Translations under genes and position numbers: made by a program
In this document: one piece after another, positions 37,303 through 47,353 of the stretch
Layout: the number at the start of each line of letters is the position of its first letter
How positions within the stretch are numbered: the stretch's first letter is position 1
Notes under the pieces: model-generated
What the model was told of the DNA's origin: nothing
Database searches by the model: none
Seen by the model: the letters and a program-made list of their open reading frames with translations, nothing else
Source of the DNA: Sphingomonas melonis
Lineage (GTDB): Bacteria > Pseudomonadota > Alphaproteobacteria > Sphingomonadales > Sphingomonadaceae
Length of the DNA: 64,000 nucleotides
Direction of reading: 5' to 3'
Assembly: GCF_013409985.1 (NCBI RefSeq)
Contig: NZ_JACCBY010000005.1
Span: 124,001-188,000 of the forward strand

Positions 37303-37647
37303 CTATTTGAGCGGGTCGTGGCCCCAGTTCATCAGCGAATAGCGCCAGTCGCTATGCTCTTTGTCTTTCGCCGGTCCGCCCTGGGCCAGATGGCGATGCA
37401 CGTAGCCGACCACCTTCTTCATATGCGCATAATCGGCATCGGTCAGGTCCGCCTTCTTGGTGCGCTTGATCGCGACGATATGGCGCCCTGAGGCGTGGCC
37501 GACGCTCTCGCCCTTGCCGTCACCATCCTCGCCCTTCCAGCCGACGCGCTGGCTGTCGTCGCTGTCGAGGAAGCGCTCCAGCTCGGCCGGCGCCATGTTG
37601 ACTGCCTCGTTGAACGCCTGCTCGATCTGCGCGTGGTCGTCCGCCAT
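37303..37647 (-). CDS. DUF3140 protein
   Basis: The 114-residue protein shows the DUF3140 pattern: VNMAPAELERFLDSDDSQRVG, then ESVGHASGRHIVAI and the C-terminal WRYSLMNWGHDPLK. Function is unknown; similar proteins occur in many soil bacteria, often near stress genes, and may bind DNA. GGAGAG precedes the ATG at 37647. Confidence 0.85.
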   Translation of the reverse strand: MADDHAQIEQAFNEAVNMAPAELERFLDSDDSQRVGWKGEDGDGKGESVGHASGRHIVAIKRTKKADLTDADYAHMKKVVGYVHRHLAQGGPAKDKEHSDWRYSLMNWGHDPLK

Positions 37648-37705
37648 GTCTCGCTCTCCTTCGCCCGGCCCAACGTCGTGGCCTTGCGAAGGGTTGCGCC
37701 GCGGA

Positions 37706-39091
37706 TCAGCCGAGCATCCCGACATAGGTCTGCGGCGCCTCCGGCAGGATCGCGCGCGCGACGCCACCGACCAGCAGGACCGCGACCAGCACCAGCGTCA
37801 CCGCCCGCGGCCAGCGGCGCGGCCCGAGCAGCACCCAGCCGATCGCCGTCGCGGTGAGCGTCCACAGATGGTAGCGCAGGTCCGACGCGATGCTGATCAC
37901 CGCGAAGCTCGCCTCCATCGTCAGTGCGGAGGTGAACAGCGCGGCCGCGAGCGTGTCGTCGCCGCGTCCGCGCAGCGCGCACCACAGGCCGGCGATCGCC
38001 GCCACCACCCAGACGATCGGCCACCCCAGCGGCGTCTCCATCACCCCGGCGCCAATCAGCTGCCATCGTTTGGCGAGCGCACCGGGCTCGCCGAAGCCGA
38101 GCGTGTTGGGCTCGCTGGCGCGCAGCGGCGCGGCGCCGAGCCAGTGCAGCGGCACCCACAGGCGCTCTGTCGAATTGAGATGGGCCAGGCGATGACCGGC
38201 ATAGGCCAGCGGATGCCGCAGGATCATCCCCGCGAGACGGACGTACAGCGTCCCCGCCGACTCGGCCCGCAGCGGCGCGACCAGCGCCTCGCAGCGGCGT
38301 GGCTCGCCGAGCGGGTCCCAGAAATATGGCGTGACGCATCGTTTCGCGCGGATCGCGTCGAGCGTCGCCGCCGGCAGGCCGACGCCGGTGTCGCCGGTCG
38401 CCACGCCGATCCCGGTGAGGTCGTAGAGCGCCTGCGTCTGCTCGACGCCGCTGGGTTGCGCGCGCAGCAGATTGTGGTTGATCGGCGACGCCAGCCCGAT
38501 CGCCACGGCGACCCCGACGAGTGCCACACCGGCGCGTGCGACGCCGCGCGGCCAGGGCGAGAGCATGACGATCATCGGCACCACCGCGAACGGCGCATTG
38601 GCGCGGACGAGCAGCGCATAACCGAACAGCGGCACCAGTGCCGCCCATGCCCAGCCCGGCAGCGGTCGGCCGCGCAGCCGCCACCAGCTCAGGATGCCGG
38701 TGGCGGCGAGCAGCGCCGCCGACATCTGCAGATCCTTGAGCACCACGCCGTGCCAGCCGAGCAGCGGCGGCCAGACGCCGATGGCCAGCATGACCCATGC
38801 CGCGCCACGCCGCCCCCGCGCGGCCAGCGCCGCCGCGAACAGCCCGAGTCCGAGCCAATAGGCACCGAGTTGCAGGACCAGCATCGGCGCCGGACCACGG
38901 TCGCCGAACAGCGACCACAGTCGCGCCATGATCGGCGGGTGCCAGTCGTCATAGTGGCCGCTGGTCGCCTGCGCATATTGGGCAAGGCTGTCATAGGCGA
39001 CATAGCCCGGCCAGAAGAGCGCGAGCGACAGGACGAACAGCACCGCCGCCGCGCCGCCCATGGTGCGGGCGGCGCGGCGGTCGGCGGGCAT
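37706..39091 (-). CDS. Polytopic membrane protein, GT-C-like
   Basis: The ~461-residue protein has about eleven hydrophobic segments. An early loop GHYDDWHPPIMARLWSLFG, with D-D-W-H-P-P, resembles the acidic lumenal loop of GT-C glycosyltransferases. The middle soluble loop (about 230-290) contains Cys residues. Function is not assigned. The frame is open nine codons further upstream, into lpd; ATG 39091, four bases after the lpd stop, is preferred, and makes the two genes tandem. Confidence 0.7.
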   Translation of the reverse strand: MPADRRAARTMGGAAAVLFVLSLALFWPGYVAYDSLAQYAQATSGHYDDWHPPIMARLWSLFGDRGPAPMLVLQLGAYWLGLGLFAAALAARGRRGAAWVMLAIGVWPPLLGWHGVVLKDLQMSAALLAATGILSWWRLRGRPLPGWAWAALVPLFGYALLVRANAPFAVVPMIVMLSPWPRGVARAGVALVGVAVAIGLASPINHNLLRAQPSGVEQTQALYDLTGIGVATGDTGVGLPAATLDAIRAKRCVTPYFWDPLGEPRRCEALVAPLRAESAGTLYVRLAGMILRHPLAYAGHRLAHLNSTERLWVPLHWLGAAPLRASEPNTLGFGEPGALAKRWQLIGAGVMETPLGWPIVWVVAAIAGLWCALRGRGDDTLAAALFTSALTMEASFAVISIASDLRYHLWTLTATAIGWVLLGPRRWPRAVTLVLVAVLLVGGVARAILPEAPQTYVGMLG

Positions 39092-39095
39092 GATC

Positions 39096-40490
39096 CTAGA
39101 AGTGAAGCGCGCGACCATAAGCGCCGAGCACGCTTTCGTGCATCATCTCGCTCAGCGTCGGATGTGCGAACACCGTCTCCATCAGCTCGTGCTCGGTCGT
39201 TTCGAGCTGGCGGGCGATGACATAGCCCTGGATCAGCTCGGTCACTTCCGCGCCGACCATGTGCGCGCCGAGCAGTTCACCGGTTTTGGCGTCGAACACC
39301 GTCTTGACGAAGCCCTCCGCCTCGCCGAGCGCGATCGCCTTGCCGTTGCCGATGAACGGGAATTTGCCGACCTTGACGTCATGGCCGGCCTCCTTGGCCT
39401 TGGCCTCGGTGAAGCCGACGCTGGCGACCTGCGGCCGGCTGTAAGTGCAGCCCGGGATGTTCCACGTCTCGAACGGATGCGGGTCCTGGCCGGCGATCTT
39501 CTCGACGCAGACGATGCCCTCATGGCTCGCCTTGTGCGCCAGCCACGGCGCGCCGGTGACGTCGCCGATCGCATAGATGCCCTCGACGTTGGTACGGCCG
39601 AAGCCGTCGACCTTGATATGGCCGCGCTCGGTTTCGACGCCCAGCGCCTCCAGCCCGATATTCTCGGTGTTGGGGACAATGCCGATCGCGATGATGGCAT
39701 GGCTGAATTCGGTGCTCGTGACCTTGCCGTCGGCGCCCTTGATCGCCGCGGTGACGCCATTGGCGCCGCTTTCCAGCTTTTCGAGCCCCGATTGGGTGAG
39801 GATCTTGATCCCCTGCTTGGTCAGCGCCTTGGTCATGAACTCGCTGACCTCGGCATCCTCGACCGGCAGGATCCGGTCGAGCATCTCGACGATCGTCACG
39901 TCGGCGCCCATGTCGTTGTAGAAGCTGGCGAACTCGACGCCGATCGCGCCCGAGCCGATGACCAGCAGCTTGGTCGGCATCACTTCGGGGACCATCGCAT
40001 GGCGATAGGTCCAGATGCGCTTGCCGTCGGCCTTGGCGAACGGCAGGTCGCGTGCGCGCGCGCCGGTCGCGACCATGATGTGCTTGGCCTCCAGCTCGAC
40101 CGTCTTGTCGCCCTGCTTGACCGAGAGCTTGCCCTTGCCGGTCAGCGCGCCGACGCCCTCGAACACCTGGACCTTGTTCTTCTTCATCAGGCCCTTGACG
40201 CCGGCGTTGAGCTGGCCGGCGACCTTGCGGCTGCGATCGACGATCTTGCCGAGGTCGAAGCCGACATTGTCCGCCTTCAGGCCGTAGGAGTCCGCGTGGG
40301 TCATGTAATGATAGACTTCCGACGTACGCAGCAGCGCCTTGGTCGGGATACAGCCCCAGTTGAGGCAGATGCCGCCCAGCCGCTCGCGCTCGACGATGCC
40401 GACCTTGAGGCCGAGCTGGCTCGCCCGGATCGCCGCGACATAGCCGCCCGGACCCGAACCGAGGATGAGAAGGTCGAAGGTATCAGCCAC
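39096..40490 (-). CDS. lpd: Dihydrolipoyl dehydrogenase (E3)
   Basis: E3 reoxidises dihydrolipoamide in 2-oxo acid dehydrogenase complexes. The 464 residues show the FAD motif GSGPGGYVAA (11-20), the redox disulfide in GGICLNWGCIPTK (Cys42, Cys47), the NAD motif GSGAIGVEFASF, and the C-terminal AHPTLSEMMHE with the active-site His-Glu pair. It lies downstream of pdhC, separated by the small membrane protein and the thioesterase, as in an extended pyruvate dehydrogenase cluster. pdhA and pdhB are not in the window. Confidence 0.96.
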   Translation of the reverse strand: MADTFDLLILGSGPGGYVAAIRASQLGLKVGIVERERLGGICLNWGCIPTKALLRTSEVYHYMTHADSYGLKADNVGFDLGKIVDRSRKVAGQLNAGVKGLMKKNKVQVFEGVGALTGKGKLSVKQGDKTVELEAKHIMVATGARARDLPFAKADGKRIWTYRHAMVPEVMPTKLLVIGSGAIGVEFASFYNDMGADVTIVEMLDRILPVEDAEVSEFMTKALTKQGIKILTQSGLEKLESGANGVTAAIKGADGKVTSTEFSHAIIAIGIVPNTENIGLEALGVETERGHIKVDGFGRTNVEGIYAIGDVTGAPWLAHKASHEGIVCVEKIAGQDPHPFETWNIPGCTYSRPQVASVGFTEAKAKEAGHDVKVGKFPFIGNGKAIALGEAEGFVKTVFDAKTGELLGAHMVGAEVTELIQGYVIARQLETTEHELMETVFAHPTLSEMMHESVLGAYGRALHF

Positions 40491-40515
40491 GTGTGAAGTC
40501 CTTACCGGGGAAGGG

Positions 40516-40908
40516 TCATGAGGTGTGATCGGGCAGCGGCGCGACGCGACGCGGCGCCCGGTTCTCGTCGGTGGCGACGAAGACGAAGCGCGCCTGCGTC
40601 ACCTTGGTGGAATCCTCGAGGTGGCGGGCACGGCGCCACGCCTCGACCTCGATCGTCATCGACGTGTTGCCGACCGCGACCAGCCGCGCATAGACCGACA
40701 CTTCGTCGCCGACGAGCACGGGCGCGTGGAACTTCATCGCGTCGCAGGCGATCGTCACCGCGCGGCCACCGGCGTGACGCGACGCCACCGAACCGGCGGC
40801 AAGATCCATCTGGCCCATCAGCCAGCCGCCGAAGATATCGCCATAGGGGTTGGCGTCGGCCGGCATCGCCGTGACGCGGATCGTCGGGGAGCCCTGCGGC
40901 AAGCTCAT
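40516..40908 (-). CDS. Acyl-CoA thioesterase (YciA-like hotdog)
   Basis: The 130-residue protein is a single hotdog domain: DANPYGDIFGGWLMGQMDLAAG, with the catalytic Asp in an N-P-x-G-x-I-F-G-G context, then VTIACDAMKFHAPVLVGDEVSVYA and a long helix-strand end. YciA-type enzymes hydrolyse acyl-CoAs of medium and long chain. AGGAGG is ideally placed before ATG 40908. The start overlaps the stop of the small membrane protein gene (ATGA). Between pdhC and lpd it may regulate acetyl- or acyl-CoA levels. Confidence 0.9.
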   Translation of the reverse strand: MSLPQGSPTIRVTAMPADANPYGDIFGGWLMGQMDLAAGSVASRHAGGRAVTIACDAMKFHAPVLVGDEVSVYARLVAVGNTSMTIEVEAWRRARHLEDSTKVTQARFVFVATDENRAPRRVAPLPDHTS

Positions 40909-41120
40909 ATACGCCTCCTGTCGATCGCGCGGGCGCGACGCAGCGGACCGATGCTCATCAGCACCGCCGCCGCCATCGCCCCTGCGCCGCACCACCAGAT
41001 CGTCTCATAGCCGAGCGGATAGGCCCAGGCCGCCGCCCAGGTCATCGCCGCGGCTGCGACCAACCCGGCGACGAGATGAAGCAGCTCGATCGCCGTGCGG
41101 GACTTGAGCGTCCGCGCCAT
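40905..41120 (-). CDS. Small two-helix membrane protein
   Basis: The 71-residue protein has two hydrophobic segments (about 14-37 and 43-58) and a basic C-terminus (RRARAIDRRR). I do not recognise it. It lies between pdhC and the thioesterase gene and overlaps the latter by four bases, and starts seven bases after the pdhC stop. Confidence 0.65.
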   Translation of the reverse strand: MARTLKSRTAIELLHLVAGLVAAAAMTWAAAWAYPLGYETIWWCGAGAMAAAVLMSIGPLRRARAIDRRRI

Positions 41121-41127
41121 GATCGCC

Positions 41128-42483
41128 TCAGGCAAGCATACCGAGCGGCCGCTCGACCAGCTCCTTGAAGACCTTCATCAGCTGGGCGCCGTCGGCGCCG
41201 TCGATCGCGCGATGGTCGAAACTGCCGGTGGCGGTCATCACCGTCGCGACGCCGAGCTCGCCGTTGACGATATAGGGGCGCTTCTCGCCCGCGCCGATCG
41301 CCAGGATCATGCCCTGCGGCGGGTTGATCACCGCCTCGAACTGCTTGATCCCGAACATGCCCATGTTGCTGATCGACGCGGTGCCGCCCTGGAATTCCTC
41401 CGGCTTCAGCTTGTTGTCCTTGGCGCGCGCGGCGAGGTCCTTCACCTCGGCCGAGATCGCCGACAGGCTCTTGGTGTCGGCGCCGACGACGATCGGCGTG
41501 ATGAGGCCCGAGGGCGTCGACACCGCGACCGAGATGTCGGCACGCTTGAAGCTGATGAGCTGGTCGGGGGTGAACATCACGTTGCACTTAGGCACCGCGA
41601 TCAGCGCCTGTGCCAACGCCTTCACCAGCATGTCGTTGACCGACAGCTTGACGCCGCGGCTTTCCAGCGAGGCGTTGAGTTCGCCGCGCAGCTTGAGCAG
41701 CGCGTCGAGCTGGACATCCACCGTCAGGTAGATGTGCGGCACGGTCTGCTTCGACTCGGTGAGGCGACGCGCGATCGTCTTGCGCATGTTGCTGAGCTTG
41801 GTCGCCTCGTGCGGAACGTCCGGCACCGCGGCGGGCCTGGGCGCCGGCGCGGCGGCGGCAGCGGCGGGCGCGGCTTCGCTCTTCGCGGCGGCAGGCGCGG
41901 CGGCGCCGGGCTTGGCGCTCTCGACGTCGGCCTTGACGATGCGGCCGTTCGGCCCCGACCCGGTCACGCCGGACAGTTCGATGCCCTTTTCCGCGGCGAT
42001 GCGGCGGGCGAGCGGGCTCGCCTTGACGCGCGCACCCGACGCGGGGGCTGCTGCCTTGGGCGCCTCGCCGGCGTCGGCGGGCTTGCCGTGATCCTCGGCC
42101 TGGGTGACCGTGCGGTCGGCGGGCTTGGCCTCGCTGCCGGTCTTGTTGGGATCGGCCGGGTTCGGCTTGGCTTCCGATTCCTTCGCGGCGGGCGCGGGCG
42201 CCTCGCTCTTCGCCGGCGCCGCGATCGAGGACGCGTCCTCGCCCTCTTCGGCCAGGATCGCGATGACCGCGCCGACCTTCACATTGTCCGTGCCCTCGGC
42301 GATCAGGATCTTGGCGATCACGCCTTCGTCCACCGCCTCGAACTCCATCGTCGCCTTGTCGGTTTCGATTTCGGCCATGATGTCGCCGGACTTGACGCTA
42401 TCGCCTTCCTTGACGAGCCACTTGGCGAGCGTGCCCTCTTCCATCGTCGGCGACAGCGCGGGCATCTTGATCTCGATCGACAT
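41128..42483 (-). CDS. pdhC: Pyruvate dehydrogenase E2 (dihydrolipoamide acetyltransferase)
   Basis: E2 transfers the acetyl group to CoA and forms the core of the complex. The 451 residues have one lipoyl domain (Lys43 in [10 protein letters not shown]), an Ala/Pro/Lys-rich linker, a peripheral subunit-binding domain ([16 protein letters not shown]) and the catalytic domain ending [10 protein letters not shown], with the active-site His and Asp. The HRAIDG form replaces the usual HRVVDG. AGAGGAC precedes ATG 42483; the frame is open far upstream. It is divergent from the universal stress gene. Confidence 0.95.
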   Translation of the reverse strand: MSIEIKMPALSPTMEEGTLAKWLVKEGDSVKSGDIMAEIETDKATMEFEAVDEGVIAKILIAEGTDNVKVGAVIAILAEEGEDASSIAAPAKSEAPAPAAKESEAKPNPADPNKTGSEAKPADRTVTQAEDHGKPADAGEAPKAAAPASGARVKASPLARRIAAEKGIELSGVTGSGPNGRIVKADVESAKPGAAAPAAAKSEAAPAAAAAAPAPRPAAVPDVPHEATKLSNMRKTIARRLTESKQTVPHIYLTVDVQLDALLKLRGELNASLESRGVKLSVNDMLVKALAQALIAVPKCNVMFTPDQLISFKRADISVAVSTPSGLITPIVVGADTKSLSAISAEVKDLAARAKDNKLKPEEFQGGTASISNMGMFGIKQFEAVINPPQGMILAIGAGEKRPYIVNGELGVATVMTATGSFDHRAIDGADGAQLMKVFKELVERPLGMLA

Positions 42484-42591
42484 GCAGGTCCTCTTGCCTG
42501 GGGAGCAGGTGGCTCCCTTCGCGCCCCGAGCGCGGGGGGTCAAGTCTTGCGCGCGGGTCGGCCACACGGCACGTAGCGGAAAAGGGGCAAA

Positions 42592-43050
42592 ATGATGCGT
42601 ATCTACCTGGTGGTCGTCGATGAAAGCCCGGAAGCGGAGATCGCGCTGCGCTTTGCCGCGCGTCGCGCGGTGAAGACCGGCGGCGGTGTCGAGATCCTCA
42701 CGCTGCTGCCGCCGCAGGAGTTCATCGCCTTCGGCGGCGTGCAGGCGACGATCGAGGAAGAGGCGTTGCAGCATGCCGAGGGACTCGTCGCGGCGGCCGC
42801 CGGCACGCTGGTCGAGGAATCGGGGCTGCGCCCGGCGATCACCGTCCGCCAGGGCGACGGGACCAAGATCATCCGCGAGATGATCGCCGCCAATCCCGAC
42901 ATCGCGGCGCTGGTGCTGGGCGCCGCACCGGCGGGCGCGCCGGGCAAGCTGGTCAGCCATTTCGCCGGATCGGACGCCGGCGCCCTGCCCGTGCCGGTGA
43001 TGATCATTCCGGGCTCGCTCAGCCGCGAGGCGATCGACCGGCTGAGTTGA
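42592..43050 (+). CDS. Universal stress protein family
   Basis: The 152-residue protein has the UspA fold: it begins [16 protein letters not shown], and the nucleotide loop near the C-terminus reads [20 protein letters not shown], a variant of G-x2-G-x9-G-S/T. The nucleotide-binding competence is uncertain. It is divergent from pdhC, with 108 bp between. Confidence 0.85.
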   Translation: MMRIYLVVVDESPEAEIALRFAARRAVKTGGGVEILTLLPPQEFIAFGGVQATIEEEALQHAEGLVAAAAGTLVEESGLRPAITVRQGDGTKIIREMIAANPDIAALVLGAAPAGAPGKLVSHFAGSDAGALPVPVMIIPGSLSREAIDRLS

Positions 43051-43100
43051 CCGTCTTTGCAGGGGCTTGAGCGGCGGGCCGGGGCACGCCACACTGCCTG

Positions 43101-44393
43101 ATGGTCATTGTCACGCTCCTCGCCGCCGCTGCGGCCGCCGCCACTCCCGCGCCCGCCCCTGCCCCCAGCCAGGCGCGACTCAAGGCGAGCGTCGCCGCGC
43201 TCGTCGGTTTCGGCACGCGCCACACGCTCTCCTCCACCACCGACCCGAAACGCGGCATCGGCGCGGCACGCACATGGGCAGCGCAGCAGTTCGCGGCGAT
43301 CGGCCGCGACTGCGGCGGCTGCATCACGGTGGAGCGGATCAGCCGCCGCTTCACCGGCCCGCGCGCGCCGGGCGGCGTGATGGTCGAGGACGTGCTCGGC
43401 ATCCAGCCGGGGCGCGATCCCAACCGCGTCATCATCATCGGCGGCCATATCGACAGCCGCGTCACCGACGTGATGGATGCGACCAGCGACGCCCCCGGCG
43501 CCAATGACGATGCCTCCGGCGTCGCGCTGGTGCTCGAAACCGCGCGGCTGCTGTCGAAGCGGACGTTCGACGCCACGATCGTCTATGTCGCCTTCTCCGC
43601 CGAGGAACAGGGATTGTGGGGTGCCGAACTGCTCGCCGACACCGCCGCGACGCGCGGCTGGCAGGTCAGCGCGATGCTCAACAACGACATCGTCGGCAAC
43701 AGCATCGGCCAGGGCGGCGTGCGCGACGCCAATCGCGTCCGCGTCTTCTCCGAGGGCATCCGCGCGTCGGAGGACCTGCCGCAGCAGCAGCGCCGCCGCG
43801 GTGAAGGCGGCGAGGACGACGGCCCCAGCCGCGCGCTCGCCAAGGCGATCGACGGCATCGCCGAGTCGATCCCGGGCGGCTTCGACGTGGTGATCGACCG
43901 CCGTCCCGATCGATTCGGCCGCGGCGGCGATCACGAACCCTTCCTCAAGCGCGGCTATCCTGCGGTGCGCTTCTCGGTCGGTGCGGAGAATTGGGACGCG
44001 CAGCATCAGGACCTGCGCACCGAAAAGGGTGTCGTCTACGGCGACACGATTGACCGGATGGACTTCGCCTATCTCGCCAAGGTGACCGCGATCAACGCCG
44101 CGACCGTCGCGCGGCTCGCGGCGGCACCCGCCGCGCCGGCGAGCGTGGGGCTGGTCGGCGACCTCTCGCGCGATACGCAGGTGAGCTGGACGGCGGTGCC
44201 GGGCGCGGTCGGCTATCGCATCCGCTGGCGCGCGAACGACACCGCGGCATGGGCCAAGTCGCGCGACGTGACCGGCACCAGCGCGACGATGACGCAATTG
44301 CCGGTGGACGACACCTTCTTCGCGGTGTCGTCGCTCGGCGCGGACGGCAGCGAGAGCCTGCCGACCTTCGGTGGTCGCGCACCACGGCGGTGA
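43101..44393 (+). CDS. Secreted M28 family zinc peptidase
   Basis: The 430-residue product has a short signal peptide, then an M28 aminopeptidase domain with the two-zinc ligand set: GGHIDSR (His, with catalytic Asp), GANDDASG (Asp), SAEEQGL (general base Glu and ligand Glu), a NNDIVGN Asp, and the final GDHEPFL His. The C-terminal ~85 residues look like a fibronectin type III domain ([17 protein letters not shown]). An exported aminopeptidase acting on peptides for nutrition is likely. Confidence 0.9.
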   Translation: MVIVTLLAAAAAAATPAPAPAPSQARLKASVAALVGFGTRHTLSSTTDPKRGIGAARTWAAQQFAAIGRDCGGCITVERISRRFTGPRAPGGVMVEDVLGIQPGRDPNRVIIIGGHIDSRVTDVMDATSDAPGANDDASGVALVLETARLLSKRTFDATIVYVAFSAEEQGLWGAELLADTAATRGWQVSAMLNNDIVGNSIGQGGVRDANRVRVFSEGIRASEDLPQQQRRRGEGGEDDGPSRALAKAIDGIAESIPGGFDVVIDRRPDRFGRGGDHEPFLKRGYPAVRFSVGAENWDAQHQDLRTEKGVVYGDTIDRMDFAYLAKVTAINAATVARLAAAPAAPASVGLVGDLSRDTQVSWTAVPGAVGYRIRWRANDTAAWAKSRDVTGTSATMTQLPVDDTFFAVSSLGADGSESLPTFGGRAPRR

Positions 44394-44405
44394 CGTCCCC
44401 CCCTT

Positions 44406-44433
44406 CGTCATTCCGGCAAAAGCCGGAATGACG
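44406..44433. repeat. Perfect CGTCATTCCGGC hairpin
   Basis: Twelve-base arms CGTCATTCCGGC and GCCGGAATGACG with loop AAAA lie 12 bp after the M28 stop and before the converging S11 gene. It probably works as a transcript end structure; it belongs to the GTCAT-type hairpins also clustered near 29.3-29.7 kb. Confidence 0.8.
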
Positions 44434-44457
44434 GGGGAAGATGACGAGAGGCAGACC

Positions 44458-45339
44458 CTAGCGTCCGCTGCTCAGCCACTCCTCCAGCGTGTCCGGCCGG
44501 TTGCCCCGGTCGGGCGCGCGGCTCGGCTCGGCGAACCCCTCGGTCAGCATCTTCGCCACGCGCCGGTCGCGCAGCGCGACCGAGCGCTCGCCGATCACCA
44601 CCGCGATCAGCCGCCGGTCGCCGCGCTTGGCCGAGGCGGCAAGTGCGAAGCCGGCCTCGGCGGTATAGCCGGTCTTGATCCCGTCCGCGCCCGGGTAGGC
44701 GCCGAGCAGATGGTTGTGGTTCTGCACACGTCGCCCGGCCCAGCTGAACGAGCGCGTCCCGAACGCCGCATAGCGGCGCGGATGATCGCGCAGCAGCGCC
44801 ATCGACAGGCGCGCGATATCCTGCGCGGTGGTCAGGTTCGCGCCCGGCAGGCCGGTGGCGTTGGTGAACGACGTATCCTGCAGGCCGAGCGCGCGCGCCT
44901 TCTGCGTCATCATCCGCGCGAACCGGTCCTCGGTGCCGCCGATCGTCTCGGCAAGCGCCACGGCGACATCGTTGGCGGAGATGACCGCGACCGCGCGGAT
45001 CGCCTCCTCCACCGTCATCGACGCGCCCGGCCGCATCCCCACCTTCGACGGCGCCATGCCCGCGGCATAGCGCGAGAAGCGGACCGGATCGCCCGGCCGC
45101 AAAGTCCCCGCATCGAGCGCGTCGAAGGTCAGGAACAGCGTCATCATCTTGGTCAGCGACGCCGGCCGCCGGACGATACCGGCATTTTCGGCGAACAGGA
45201 CCGAACCGTCGCGCGCGTCAACGAGGATCGCCGACACCGGGCGGGTCACCGCCGCCGCCGGCATCGCCCCGCCGAGGCCGCCCAACAGGAACAGGGCGCC
45301 GCACCAGCCGTGGACCGTGCGGCGCGTCACCATCGTCAT
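44458..45339 (-). CDS. D-alanyl-D-alanine carboxypeptidase (peptidase S11)
   Basis: Trims pentapeptide stems of peptidoglycan. The 293 residues have a signal peptide (to about residue 30), then SLTKMM (Ser61, Lys64), SAND (Ser121-x-Asn123) and KTG (222-224), the three penicillin-binding motifs. The C-terminal beta domain of DacA-type enzymes is missing, giving a shorter form. GGGG precedes the first ATG; a second ATG is two codons on. It lies downstream of the small lipoprotein and L,D-transpeptidase genes on the same strand, so envelope work is clustered. Confidence 0.92.
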   Translation of the reverse strand: MTMVTRRTVHGWCGALFLLGGLGGAMPAAAVTRPVSAILVDARDGSVLFAENAGIVRRPASLTKMMTLFLTFDALDAGTLRPGDPVRFSRYAAGMAPSKVGMRPGASMTVEEAIRAVAVISANDVAVALAETIGGTEDRFARMMTQKARALGLQDTSFTNATGLPGANLTTAQDIARLSMALLRDHPRRYAAFGTRSFSWAGRRVQNHNHLLGAYPGADGIKTGYTAEAGFALAASAKRGDRRLIAVVIGERSVALRDRRVAKMLTEGFAEPSRAPDRGNRPDTLEEWLSSGR

Positions 45340-45349
45340 GCCGCGCCCC

Positions 45350-45706
45350 TTATTGCGGAGCCTGATCGTTGGGGGCCGATTCCTCGCGTGCCGGCGCCTC
45401 GTCGCGCGTCACCCGCGCGGTCATGCCGGTGGCGTCGGCATCGTCGAGCACCTGTGCGTCGGGCTTGATCGGCGCCTCGGGCGGCGGCTCGATCGCTGCG
45501 GCGGCGTTCGCGTCGGGCGTCGGCAGCGGCTCGGCGGTCGGCGTTTCCGCCGGCGCGACGTCGTTGGTCTCATTCACCATCGGCTGGTCGAGGCCGAGCG
45601 TGTTGTCGTCCATCGGCCCTTCCGGCTCGGAGCGCGAACAGGCGCTCACCGCCAGCAGTGCGGCGGCCAGCGCCGCCACCGTCATCGTCTTGGTGCGAAA
45701 GCTCAT
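45350..45706 (-). CDS. Small acidic lipoprotein
   Basis: The 118-residue protein has a lipobox LAVSAC (Cys23), then a disordered acidic Pro/Ala/Glu-rich chain without a recognisable fold. GAGGGA precedes the ATG at 45706. The frame is open upstream into the L,D-transpeptidase gene, but the lipoprotein start is convincing. It lies 11 bp upstream of the S11 gene and just after the transpeptidase, so the three are probably one transcript. Confidence 0.75.
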   Translation of the reverse strand: MSFRTKTMTVAALAAALLAVSACSRSEPEGPMDDNTLGLDQPMVNETNDVAPAETPTAEPLPTPDANAAAAIEPPPEAPIKPDAQVLDDADATGMTARVTRDEAPAREESAPNDQAPQ

Positions 45707-45717
45707 CGTTTCCCTCG

Positions 45718-47184
45718 TCATCGTGCCGCAAGTGCCTGACGCGCCGAACGCGCCTCGATCTTCGCCGCGAGCGTACCGTCCCAGCCATAGGGATCGTCGC
45801 GGAAGTTCATCTGGCCGCTGCCGCTGGCGAAGGCGGTCCAGTAGAGCAGATAGACCGACACCGGCTTGCTCAGCCGTGCGCGGACGGTGTCGCCCTTTGC
45901 CACCGCCGCGTCGATCGCCTCGGGCGTCCAGGTCGGATCGCCCTTGAACAACAGCTTGGCGAGGTCGGCGGGCTTCTCCAGCCGCACGCAGCCATGGCTG
46001 GCAAGCCGACTGAAGCTGGCGAACTTGGCGCGCGACGGCGTGTCGTGGAGATAGACCGAAAAGGCATTGTCGAAGTCGAACTTGAACCGGCCGAGCGCGC
46101 TCTGATCGCCCGCCACCTGTTGCAGGCGGGTGCCGTCGATCACGCGGAAACCGTTGCGCTTGAAATAGCCGGGATCGCGCTTCTGCTTCGGCCACAATTC
46201 CTTGGTCGCGATCGAGGTCGGCACGTTCCATGGCGGGTTGAGCACGACGCTGTGGATCGTCGACGACAGCATCGGCGTCTCGTCGCCGGGCCGGCCGGTG
46301 ACCGCGCGCATCGACATCACCGGCGCATCGCCGTCGAACACGGTCAGCACCGCAGCGGCGATGTTCACCTGGATCCGGTCGCGGGGCAGGTCCTGCGGCA
46401 GCCAGCGCCAGCGCTCCATATTGGCCATGATCTGCCGTACCCGTGCCGCGGTGGGCACGTTGAGCGCCGCCAGCGTCTGCGTCGAGACGGTACCGGTCGG
46501 GTTGAGCCCGTAGCGGCGCTGCGCCCGGCGCACCGCCTCGACCAGCGCGGCGTCGAAGGTGGTGCCGCTGGTCACGACGTCCTTGTCCTCGACGGCGAGC
46601 CGCTGGCGCAGCGCGATCACGCGCGCGCCGGTCGCGCCGAAGCCGAGGTCGGGCCCCGCCGCCAGCATCGGCCAGCCACCCGCCGCGGCGATGCCGCGAT
46701 AGCGGTCGAGGCCGAGCTTGAGCCCATCATAACCGGCATAGGGTGGCGGCAGCGCCGCGAACCAGGCGGCGATCCGGTCGCGCTTCACCGCCTCGGCAAA
46801 GCCCGGCAGCGGATCGAACACGGGCGGCCGCAGCCCCCAATCGCGCTGGAAATCGGATTCGGCGAGCCGCCCGGCATGGACCGCACGCGCATGATCCAGC
46901 GCGTCGCGGACCAGCGCATCGCGTGCTTCGGCAGTCGGCGCCGGCGGCGACACCAGCGCGAGGCCCTGCGCCAGCGTATCCTTGCCGAGCAGCGCGGCGA
47001 GCTGCGTCGCCTGCGCCTCGGTCAGCGTCGGCAGCGGCACCGTCGGCATCACCACCGGCGGCGCGACGGGTGCGGGCGGCGGCGTCGTGACGGCCACCGG
47101 CGGCGGCGCCACCTGTGCCGAAGCGGGCACCATCGGCACCAGCATTGCCGCCATCACCACCGTCGCAGTCGTTCGTCTCATCAT
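45718..47184 (-). CDS. L,D-transpeptidase (YcbB-like)
   Basis: The ~488-residue protein forms 3-3 crosslinks in peptidoglycan. It has a signal peptide, a Pro-rich linker, a peptidoglycan-binding-like helical region (VIALRQRLAVED ... RYGLNPTGTVSTQTLAALN), and a YkuD domain with a YcbB-type insertion: HDTPSRAKF ... SRLASHGCVRLEKP, with the nucleophile Cys in S-H-G-C-V-R. Length is normal for YcbB-like enzymes. Start at 47184 (MM) is chosen since GGGGGA lies just before it. Confidence 0.9.
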   Translation of the reverse strand: MMRRTTATVVMAAMLVPMVPASAQVAPPPVAVTTPPPAPVAPPVVMPTVPLPTLTEAQATQLAALLGKDTLAQGLALVSPPAPTAEARDALVRDALDHARAVHAGRLAESDFQRDWGLRPPVFDPLPGFAEAVKRDRIAAWFAALPPPYAGYDGLKLGLDRYRGIAAAGGWPMLAAGPDLGFGATGARVIALRQRLAVEDKDVVTSGTTFDAALVEAVRRAQRRYGLNPTGTVSTQTLAALNVPTAARVRQIMANMERWRWLPQDLPRDRIQVNIAAAVLTVFDGDAPVMSMRAVTGRPGDETPMLSSTIHSVVLNPPWNVPTSIATKELWPKQKRDPGYFKRNGFRVIDGTRLQQVAGDQSALGRFKFDFDNAFSVYLHDTPSRAKFASFSRLASHGCVRLEKPADLAKLLFKGDPTWTPEAIDAAVAKGDTVRARLSKPVSVYLLYWTAFASGSGQMNFRDDPYGWDGTLAAKIEARSARQALAAR

Positions 47185-47353
47185 ATTCCCCCGGGCGGAC
47201 GCCCCTTGTGGCGTCCGTGGCACCGTTCACCTCGCTCTAGGCTGAACGGGATGGCACTGGCCACCGGCAACCGCCTGATTATTTGCGATAGGGTTAGCGG
47301 AATCGTAACCGCCCCGCGCCGGCGTTGGGCACTGACGCCAAACCAACAAGACC

